From Micromonospora sp. NBC_01796 (lineage in GTDB: Bacteria; Actinomycetota; Actinomycetes; Mycobacteriales; Micromonosporaceae), in assembly GCF_035917455.1 (NCBI RefSeq), contig NZ_CP109078.1, forward strand, positions 1,736,001 through 1,800,000: a stretch of DNA of 64,000 nt, given 5' to 3'. Shown here piece after piece: positions 57,535 through 64,000 of the stretch. The notes under the pieces were generated by a model. The model ran no database searches, was not told where the DNA came from, and saw nothing but the letters and a program-made list of their open reading frames with translations. Positions within the stretch are counted from its first letter, which is position 1. Each line of letters opens with the position of its first letter. The translations under genes and the position numbers were made by a program.

Positions 57535-60345
57535 TCAACCGACCAGCGAACGCACCGGAATTCCGGCCGTACGCAGCTCCCGGACCAGGTCACCCAGGTA
57601 CGGGTGCTCGTCGGACTGGAGTCCGTCCGGGTTCGGGATGACCAGGAAGCTCGAACCGTTGGCGACCGACGCGCGGGCGTCACCGGTGTACTTCGCGATC
57701 ACGGCCTCGGTCCGGGCCTGGTCGGCGGCGGCCACCTCGATGGTGATCGGCCGCCACTGGCCACCCAGGTTCTCCGGGGCGGGTGCGGCGGCAGCCGCGG
57801 CCCGCTCCGGCGACACCGCGTCGGTCATCCGGCGCAGCGTCTTCGGCTCGTCGCCGGACGGGTAGAGCAGCGCGTTCGCGACCAGGTGCAGGCCGCTCTC
57901 GTTGTACGCCCGGAACAGCGGGTTGAACGCGAAGAGCACCGCGTGCCCGTCCCCGGTCGGCTCGTCGACCAGCGCGACCGTGCCCTTGAGCAGGTCCTCG
58001 CCGACCGTGTAGCCGTTGTGCCAGAACCGGTCGTCCGACGGGTACGTGAGGACGTTCACACCGGTCGTGCTCGGCCGCAGGACCGAGTCGCCGTTGTTGA
58101 ACTCGAAGTCCTCCGCCGGCCGACCCAGGGCCACCGGGCTGTCGTGGTCCACGTCCACCCGCAGGTGGGAGCCGACCATGGTGTAGCCCGCCGGCTTGGT
58201 CACCTCGGTGGTCGAGGTGAGCCCGGCCGCACGGGCCATCCGGGTGCCCTCGTTGCGCAGCCCGATGTAGGTGCCGCCGGCCGAGATCCAGGCGCGCAGG
58301 TTGGCCTGGCCGGTGGCGGTGAGCCCGCCGGTGGCGTTGCTGCCGTCCGGCACCAGCAGGGTGCTCCGGTCGGTGAACCGGGTCGTGTTGTCGTTGATGT
58401 CGGCGGTGGTGACCGTGGTGAGGTCGAGACCCCACTGGTCGCCGAGCACGAACCGGGCCTCGCCGTACGAGCCGGAGGTGGTGCTGATCCCGGTGCCGGC
58501 GTACAGGCCGACGTCGGGCTGGGTGAGCTTGACGCCCGTGGCCGGCTGGCGGTTCGGGTGCAGGGTCACGCCGTAGGAGGCGGCGAGTTGGTCCAGCTTC
58601 GGCGTGAGCCGGGCGGACCGCATGCCGACCAGGTTGGTGTTCAGGTCACGGACCAGCGGTACGCCCTTGTCGAGCAGCGCGAAGGTGAACTTGGCCGCCG
58701 CGGCCGAGTCGAGCTTCCACTGGTACGAACCGCCGTCCCCCACGAAGGAGGTGGTGCCGCCGCGGTTCTCCTTGACCCGGTTGGCCCGGGGGTTGACCAC
58801 GTCGCCGGTGTAGATCGTGTTGATCCCCATCAGCAGCGGGTTGCTCCACGACGACACGTCGTAGAAGTACGGGAACGGGGTGTACGGGTCCTCGCCCAGG
58901 GTCGCCTGGATCCAGTGCTTCTGCGGCTGGTCCATCTTGATCCAGTACGCGCCCGCGGGTACGACCACGTCGGTCGCCGTACGCCCGCCGAAGACCTTCG
59001 CCGTCGGTACGGTCACCGGCTCCTTGAGCTCGTAGACCTCGACATCCATCTTGCGCAGCCGCTCGACCAGCGCCCGGACGTCGGCGAGCTGCCGGTCCGG
59101 AAGCAGGAAGTACGACTTGATGTTGACGTCCGGCACCGGGAACTGGACCTCGTTGGTGGGCTGGACCACCTCGTTCGGGGAGAGCGTGCCGGCCACCCCC
59201 TCGGCCAGGGCGTCCTGCCAGATCTTGTAGTAGCCGTTCAGCACCTCGCGCTTGTTCGCCGCGGCCCAGCCGAGCGTCGCCCACTGCGTGTTGAACTGCT
59301 GCTGCACCCGGTCCTGTACGGCCGAGCTGCTGCCCTTCTCGAACGTCATCCCGGCGGCACCGAAGCCGGTCGCCGGGACGGTGTCGCCGTACCCCATGAA
59401 GAAGAGGTCATAGGTGTCGTAGTTGAAGTAGCACTCGGTGGTGACCGTGGCGGTGCAGGCCCCGTTGTAACCGAAGCCCGCCTTGTTCGCCTCACCGATC
59501 CGGTTGATCCAGTCGACGACCTCGCTGGAGATCTCGTGGTGGATCGGGTCGGCGTTCGGCGGGAAGAAGTACTCCCGGCCGCCCATCTCGTGCGCGTCGA
59601 TGTAGACCTGCGGCGGGTACTCCCGCAGCATCTCCAGCTTCGCGTCGGTCTCCGGCTGGGTACGGGAGAACCAGTCCCGGTTCAGGTCGAACCCGAACTC
59701 GTTCTGCCGCCGGTTGGCGTCGCGCCCGTCCGGGTTCTGGGTCGGCACGATCACCGTGACCAGTTCCTGGTTGCGCTTCTCCACGTCGCAGGAGAGCCCG
59801 GCGGCCAACTCGTACAGGGTCTTCAGCGCCGCGTCGGCGCCGCTCTTCTCGCCACCGTGCACGTTGCCGGTGACCCAGACGATCGCCGGGCCGCGCAGGG
59901 CGGTACCGGCGGCCGTGGCCGGGCTGGTCTTGCGGGGGTCGCGCAGGTCCTTGATCCGCTCGGTGATCGCGTCCAGCGCGGCGGGCTTGACGTTCGCCGA
60001 GTTCGACACGATCGCGTACGGCAGCGCCTGGCCGGTCACGCTGGTCGCCATGGTGCCGGAGACGACCCGGTCGGAGGCCGCGTCGACGGCTCCGAGGTAG
60101 GAGCGGATCTCGTCGCTGGTGACCACACGCTCCTGGCCGGTGCCGAGCGGGAAGCCGAGGGCGGCCTCCGGGCTGGGCACCGAGTCCAGGTGGGCGGTGG
60201 GGTCGGGGACACACGCAGGCGACGGGGTGGTCGCGTGTGCGGCGGTAACGTTGAGCAGGGGTAGCAGCGAGGTCGCCAGGGCGATCGCCGCTCCGGCGGC
60301 CAGCCGGCGACGGGCCGGCAGGTAGTTAGCGCGGGATATTCTCAT
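57535..60345 (-). CDS. Secreted M14 family zinc carboxypeptidase
   Basis: 936 residues. Signal peptide RRRLAAGAAIALATSLLPLL with cleavage near AHA-T. The catalytic M14 domain occupies about 70-400: zinc ligands His and Glu in VHGGEKSG (~165), then FGFDLNRDWFSRTQPE, zinc His in YIDAHEMGGREYFFP, and the catalytic Glu in TFEKGSSS (~350). The remaining ~500 residues are beta-rich, including a domain with GGTYIGLRNEGTR that resembles a glutamine-amidotransferase-like fold. Probably removes C-terminal residues from peptides outside the cell. Divergent from UDP-glucose dehydrogenase. Confidence 0.9.
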   Translation of the reverse strand: MRISRANYLPARRRLAAGAAIALATSLLPLLNVTAAHATTPSPACVPDPTAHLDSVPSPEAALGFPLGTGQERVVTSDEIRSYLGAVDAASDRVVSGTMATSVTGQALPYAIVSNSANVKPAALDAITERIKDLRDPRKTSPATAAGTALRGPAIVWVTGNVHGGEKSGADAALKTLYELAAGLSCDVEKRNQELVTVIVPTQNPDGRDANRRQNEFGFDLNRDWFSRTQPETDAKLEMLREYPPQVYIDAHEMGGREYFFPPNADPIHHEISSEVVDWINRIGEANKAGFGYNGACTATVTTECYFNYDTYDLFFMGYGDTVPATGFGAAGMTFEKGSSSAVQDRVQQQFNTQWATLGWAAANKREVLNGYYKIWQDALAEGVAGTLSPNEVVQPTNEVQFPVPDVNIKSYFLLPDRQLADVRALVERLRKMDVEVYELKEPVTVPTAKVFGGRTATDVVVPAGAYWIKMDQPQKHWIQATLGEDPYTPFPYFYDVSSWSNPLLMGINTIYTGDVVNPRANRVKENRGGTTSFVGDGGSYQWKLDSAAAAKFTFALLDKGVPLVRDLNTNLVGMRSARLTPKLDQLAASYGVTLHPNRQPATGVKLTQPDVGLYAGTGISTTSGSYGEARFVLGDQWGLDLTTVTTADINDNTTRFTDRSTLLVPDGSNATGGLTATGQANLRAWISAGGTYIGLRNEGTRMARAAGLTSTTEVTKPAGYTMVGSHLRVDVDHDSPVALGRPAEDFEFNNGDSVLRPSTTGVNVLTYPSDDRFWHNGYTVGEDLLKGTVALVDEPTGDGHAVLFAFNPLFRAYNESGLHLVANALLYPSGDEPKTLRRMTDAVSPERAAAAAAPAPENLGGQWRPITIEVAAADQARTEAVIAKYTGDARASVANGSSFLVIPNPDGLQSDEHPYLGDLVRELRTAGIPVRSLVG

Positions 60346-60460
60346 GTAGTACTTTTGTCCCCTTCTGCGAAGCGGGCGTCAGGTGGATCGGAGCCTAGGT
60401 GCCTTACATAGAGGGGGCAAGATCAATTTGGGCGAGGTGGGATCGGGCGAACGGCGGCAA

Positions 60461-60496
60461 CGCGCGACGTACGCACATCCGGATGCACGTCGCGCG
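60461..60496. repeat. Inverted repeat with nested palindrome in the M14/ugd gap
   Basis: CGCGCGACGT (60461-60470) pairs with 60487-60496; the loop holds a second perfect palindrome CATCCGGATG (60476-60485). It lies in the 369-base gap between divergent genes. The rest of 60346-60714 carries no gene I can support; short open frames there have no coding signal. Confidence 0.6.
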
Positions 60497-60714
60497 GGAT
60501 TGTGAAGATGCCGACCGAACGGGCGGTGGCCCGACCGGGCCGCGTAAGCTCTGCCTCTGTCGTTGCCTGCGCAGTCGGCGTTCGAGCCGGCCCCTCGCAG
60601 TAGCGAACTAAAAAAGCACTAGCAACTGATTTGTCCCAATTGGCGTCGTGGTGACGCCGCCCTGCCCACCGCGACGCAAGGAAGCGCCGCCCAGTGCGAG
60701 CGGAGAGAAAAGGC

Positions 60715-62142
60715 GTGACAATCCCGTACCCGAGCACACAACCCAAGCCGGCAATCGTCGCGGTGAGCCCTCCATCCGGCGCGGCGCGGCCGCGGCTGAC
60801 CTTCCTCGGCACCGGCTACCTGGGTGCGACGTACGCCATCTGCTTCGCCGAACTCGGCTACGACGTGATCGGGTTCGACGTCGACGCGGAAAAGATCGCC
60901 AAGCTCTCCGGCGGCGAGGTGCCGTTCCACGAGCCCGGCCTGGACGAACTGCTGCGGCGCAACCTTGCCGCCGGCCGGCTCCGGTTCAGCACCTCCTACC
61001 AGGAGACCGCGGACTTCGGCGACGTCCACTTCATCTGTGTCGGCACCCCGCAACGGGCCGACGGCATGGGCGCCGACCTGTCGTACGTCGAAACCTCCGT
61101 CACCGGGCTCGCCCAGCACCTGACCCGCAAGGCCCTGATCGTCGGCAAGTCGACAGTTCCGGTCGGCACCGCCGAGTGGATCGAGCAACTGGTCGGCAAG
61201 CACATCCCGGCCGACCTGGGTGTCGAGGTCGCCTGGAGCCCCGAGTTCCTCCAGGAGGGCTTCGCCGTCGAGGACGTGCTCCGCCCCAACCGGATCGTCG
61301 TCGGGGTCAAGAGCGAGTGGGCGAACGGCATGCTCTACGCCGCCCACAAGGGCGTCTTCGACCTGGCCGCCACCGAGGACCGCGAGGTTCCGCTGGTGGT
61401 CACCGACTTCGCCACCGCCGAACTGGTCAAGGTCGCGGCCAACGCCTTCCTCGCCACCAAGATCTCGTTCATCAACGCGATGGCCGAGGTCTGCGAGGTC
61501 GCCGGCGGCGACGTCACCCAGCTCGCCCGCGCGATCGGCTACGACCCGCGCATCGGCAACCGGTTCCTCCAGGCCGGCGTCGGCTTCGGCGGCGGCTGCC
61601 TGCCCAAGGACATCCGGGCGTTCCAGGCCCGTGCCCAGGAGCTGGGTGCCGGCGAGGCGCTCCGGTTCCTGCACGAGGTCGACCTGATCAACCTGCGGCG
61701 GCGTACCCGGGTGTTGCAGTTGTCCGCCGAGTTGCTCGGCCGCCGCTACGGCCCGGCCGGTCCCGACCTGTCCGGCACCCGGATCGCGGTCCTCGGCGCC
61801 ACCTTCAAGCCCAACTCCGACGACGTACGCGACGCGCCGTCGCTGGCTGTCGCGGCACTGCTCGCCAAGGCCGGCGCCGACGTGCGGATCTTCGACCCCG
61901 AGGGGATGGAGAACGCCCGCCGGGCCCAGCCCGACCTGAACTACGAGGCCAGCATGAACGACGCCGTCACCGGCGCCGACCTGGTCTGCGTGCTCACCGA
62001 GTGGGCCGACTTCCGCAACGCCGACCCGGTCGCCCTCGGTGAACTCGCCGCCGGTCGCCGGGTGGTCGACGGCCGCAACTGCCTCGACTCCGGACTGTGG
62101 ACCCAGGCCGGCTGGGAATACCGGGGCATGGGTCGCCCCTGA
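60715..62142 (+). CDS. UDP-glucose 6-dehydrogenase
   Basis: About 475 residues. Rossmann start LTFLGTGYLGATYAICFAEL, middle VAWSPEFLQEGFAVEDVLRPN and AELVKVAANAFLATKISFIN, and the catalytic Cys in GVGFGGGCLPKDIRAF. Oxidises UDP-glucose to UDP-glucuronate with two NAD+. The preferred start is GTG 60715 with GGAG/AAAAGG upstream; GTG 60694 is possible. UDP-glucuronate supplies envelope polysaccharides. Ends at a strong terminator. Confidence 0.94.
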   Translation: MTIPYPSTQPKPAIVAVSPPSGAARPRLTFLGTGYLGATYAICFAELGYDVIGFDVDAEKIAKLSGGEVPFHEPGLDELLRRNLAAGRLRFSTSYQETADFGDVHFICVGTPQRADGMGADLSYVETSVTGLAQHLTRKALIVGKSTVPVGTAEWIEQLVGKHIPADLGVEVAWSPEFLQEGFAVEDVLRPNRIVVGVKSEWANGMLYAAHKGVFDLAATEDREVPLVVTDFATAELVKVAANAFLATKISFINAMAEVCEVAGGDVTQLARAIGYDPRIGNRFLQAGVGFGGGCLPKDIRAFQARAQELGAGEALRFLHEVDLINLRRRTRVLQLSAELLGRRYGPAGPDLSGTRIAVLGATFKPNSDDVRDAPSLAVAALLAKAGADVRIFDPEGMENARRAQPDLNYEASMNDAVTGADLVCVLTEWADFRNADPVALGELAAGRRVVDGRNCLDSGLWTQAGWEYRGMGRP

Positions 62143-62177
62143 CCCGGAGTCACCACTCCCGGACGTGAACGTACTCG

Positions 62178-62216
62178 GCCGGTCACGGATCCAATCGGAT
62201 CCGTGACCGGCTTTTT
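62178..62216 (+). terminator. Rho-independent terminator after UDP-glucose dehydrogenase
   Basis: GCCGGTCACGGATCC (62178-62192) pairs perfectly with 62197-62211 around AATC and is followed by TTTTT. The clearest intrinsic terminator in the window. Confidence 0.9.
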
Positions 62217-62312
62217 CCGATCTCCCACCGGCGAGGGTCTGTTCAACCGTTGCCTGCTTTCGGCATGCTTCCAGGTGAGTCCACATTGCTGGCCGCCGCC
62301 TCGGGAGGTTGC

Positions 62313-64000
62313 ATGAGTACGTACCGGTGCTCTTCGTGCGGCCGGGAGATCGAAGCCGCCCCCCGCTGCCCGCACTGCGGGGCTGAGCAGGGCCAGTGGG
62401 CGGACGACCTGGCGCGGATCGAACGCTCCATCGCCGAGATCAAGATGCGGGACGCGGCCATCGCCAGCGAACAGCGCCAACTCGCCGCGAAGATGCAGGC
62501 GGCACTGTTCCAGCGGGACATCCTCACCCACGCCAACGACGAACGACTCAAACAGGCGACCAAGCCCCGGCGGGTGCTGCGCCGCCGCGCCGGGCGACGA
62601 CCCCCGACCGCCGAACCGGGCCTGCCACCGCCGCCCCGGGTCCCCCGCTCCACCCCCACCGGCGGCGAGGCACCACCGCCGCCACCCCCACCACCGCCGC
62701 CACCCCCGCCCCGGCGTACCGCACCGACCGGCGTCCGCCGGCCCGGAGGCCGCCCCGGCGTCGAGCCGCCGCCGGGCAACCAACCGGAAGCCTCCTCGCG
62801 CGAGGTGCAGAACATCCTGCTCGGCCTCGGCGCGCTGCTGCTCGGCGTCGCCGCCGTCGCCTTCGCCGCCGTCGCGATCAGCTCCCAGAACGACTTCAGC
62901 CGGGTGGCGATCCTGCTCACCGCGACCGCGCTGATGCTGATCGCACCGCCGGTGGTGGCCCGGCGCGGGCTCACCGCCACGGCCGAGACGATCGCCGCCG
63001 TCGGCCTGCTCCTGGTGCCGCTCAACGGGTACGCCGTCTGGGCCATCGACGCGGTCTGGACCAGTGGCCTCTCCGGGAGTGTGTTCGCCGGCCTGACCTG
63101 CCTGGTCACCGCCGGGGTCGGCTGGCTGTACGGCAGCATGACCGGCCTGCACGTCGGCCGGTACGCCACCGTGATCGCCGGACAGCCCGTACTGCCCCTG
63201 CTCGCGTACGAGTGGATCAACGGGGCGACCGGGTGGGCGCTGGTGCTGGCCGCGGTTGCCGCGATCGACCTGATCCTGGCCCGGGCGTTCACCCGCGACG
63301 GCCGGCTCGTGGCACCGCCGCCCCCGGCACAGCGCCGGCCCGGTGCGTCCCGGACCGGTGTCGCCCCCGACGAGGACACCCCGGGCACCGGTGACCCGCA
63401 GCGGCGTGCCGGGGAGCAACGGCGTGCCGGTGACGAGGACGGCGACGGCGGGCTGGGGCGGCCGGAGTCGGCGCCGGAAGAGGCGGATGCCGTACTCATC
63501 GTGCCCGGCTCGCAACGGGACGGACGGACCGGCCGTACAACCCGCGAGCCGCAGCAACCGGACCCGCCGCGGCCCGCCCGTACCGCCGCCGCCTGGACCG
63601 CCACCGCCGTGCCGAACACCCCGTGGCTGCGTGAACTGACCTGGGCGCTGCACGGGGTGGCCGTCGGCGCCGCCCTGCTCTACGCGGTGATCGCCCTGGT
63701 CGGCACCGAGACCGTACCGGGAGCCTTCCGCGCCGGTGTGGTGCTGGTGCTGGCCGCCGCGATCGGCCTGGCCGGCGCCCTCATGATCGGCCGGGCACCG
63801 CTGCCCGCGCTCGCCGCCGGCATCCTGACCCTCGCGGTGATCGGCGCGGCCGGTCGGATCGCCGCCGTCGCGCTACCCGGCCGGGCCCTGCTCCTCATCG
63901 CCGTCGTTGTCGCCCTCACCGGCCTCGGGGTACGCGCCGTACCGGCGGCGGCCCGACGCGGGCCACAGCTCGCCTCGGCGGTCGCACTGGTGGTCATCGG
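62313..64000 (+). CDS. Zinc-ribbon multi-pass membrane protein, SCO7613-C-like (3' end beyond window)
   Basis: Open to the window end: 562 codons and no stop. Starts ATG 62313 after GGGAGG. The first 25 residues form a zinc ribbon (YRCSSCG then RCPHCG). A coiled-coil-like charged segment follows (ARIERSIAEIKMRDAAIASE), then a Pro-rich linker with a run of about 13 Pro, and from ~residue 165 repeated hydrophobic helices (NILLGLGALLLGVAAVAFAA, AETIAAVGLLLVPLNGYA). This layout is like the large actinobacterial membrane proteins with an SCO7613 C-terminal domain; function unknown. Family call is moderate. Confidence 0.8.
   Translation, partial: MSTYRCSSCGREIEAAPRCPHCGAEQGQWADDLARIERSIAEIKMRDAAIASEQRQLAAKMQAALFQRDILTHANDERLKQATKPRRVLRRRAGRRPPTAEPGLPPPPRVPRSTPTGGEAPPPPPPPPPPPPPRRTAPTGVRRPGGRPGVEPPPGNQPEASSREVQNILLGLGALLLGVAAVAFAAVAISSQNDFSRVAILLTATALMLIAPPVVARRGLTATAETIAAVGLLLVPLNGYAVWAIDAVWTSGLSGSVFAGLTCLVTAGVGWLYGSMTGLHVGRYATVIAGQPVLPLLAYEWINGATGWALVLAAVAAIDLILARAFTRDGRLVAPPPPAQRRPGASRTGVAPDEDTPGTGDPQRRAGEQRRAGDEDGDGGLGRPESAPEEADAVLIVPGSQRDGRTGRTTREPQQPDPPRPARTAAAWTATAVPNTPWLRELTWALHGVAVGAALLYAVIALVGTETVPGAFRAGVVLVLAAAIGLAGALMIGRAPLPALAAGILTLAVIGAAGRIAAVALPGRALLLIAVVVALTGLGVRAVPAAARRGPQLASAVALVVI

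Noticed and set aside
57604-60264. 886-codon plus-strand frame opposite the M14 carboxypeptidase
   Set aside because: Exactly antisense to a protein with signal peptide, zinc ligands and catalytic Glu; Val/Gly/Arg/Asp-rich shadow.
60346-60714. Riboswitch before UDP-glucose dehydrogenase
   Set aside because: The hairpin does not match any riboswitch core I can recognise, including c-di-AMP and cobalamin types.
60423-60812. 129-codon minus-strand frame in the ugd leader
   Set aside because: No ribosome site, off-frame composition, and it overlaps the UDP-glucose dehydrogenase start.
61941-63653. 570-codon minus-strand frame at the right end
   Set aside because: The plus strand has a zinc ribbon, ribosome site and regular membrane helices in a frame open to the window end; the minus frame also crosses the UDP-glucose dehydrogenase terminator.

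Overview
The window is chromosomal DNA from a very high-GC actinobacterium, most likely of the family Micromonosporaceae (inference). The reasons are the GC-rich third codon positions, frequent GTG/TTG starts, a WhiB-family regulator, a full-length two-domain FbiC, CofD and FbiB for coenzyme F420, a DUF397/DUF5753 remnant, and long intergenic palindromes of a kind I associate with this family. No tRNA, rRNA, CRISPR array, phage or plasmid backbone was seen. About 56 protein genes are supported, two of them cut by the window edges, plus one IS4-type element and one decayed regulator gene.

Layout. 1-14 kb is a polyamine/GABA catabolism region: gabT (5' end missing), a potD-A-B-C uptake operon ending in a saccharopine-dehydrogenase-like gene, a divergent Lrp/AsnC regulator, then a class III aminotransferase overlapping a PuuB-like flavin oxidoreductase. 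An IS4-family element (8770-10455) and a decayed XRE-DUF5753/DUF397 pair sit inside this block. 14-27 kb is a conserved actinobacterial block: DUF3499, a metallopeptidase-family protein without its zinc motif, whiB, fbiC, a PGYPQ-rich membrane protein, cofD, fbiB, an ArsR-type regulator, manC, a glycosyltransferase and a TIGR03089 protein. 27-42 kb is mixed accessory DNA: acetoacetyl-CoA synthetase, secreted ThuA-lectin, a VapBC-like pair, LtrA, two tandem secreted serine-hydrolase paralogues, a thioesterase, a GH16 glucanase with three discoidin-type modules, FUSC, and a MarR/MFS pair. 43-56 kb is rich in redox genes and regulators: a disulfide reductase, GNAT, a TetR-controlled SDR/membrane/PPOX operon, LysR/LLM, a LAL-type LuxR, an alpha/beta hydrolase, an SDR and a BBE-type flavoenzyme. 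56-64 kb holds acyl-CoA dehydrogenase, a secreted M14 carboxypeptidase, UDP-glucose dehydrogenase and the start of a zinc-ribbon multi-pass membrane protein that runs off the window.

How the parts connect. Polyamine uptake, transamination and flavin oxidation would feed GABA to GabT. FbiC, CofD and FbiB make F420, and two likely F420 users (PPOX at 45.4 kb, LLM at 48.9 kb) lie in the same window; the shortened FbiB C-terminus leaves the dehydro-F420 reduction step open. The most unusual sequence-level features are five long perfect or near-perfect palindromes in intergenic DNA, two of which bracket a nuclease-like DUF559 gene; six 16-bp tandem repeats just upstream of fbiC; and several clear operators (tandem 12-mers before vapB, a 16-bp-arm palindrome before tetR, a CebR-like box before the GH16 gene).
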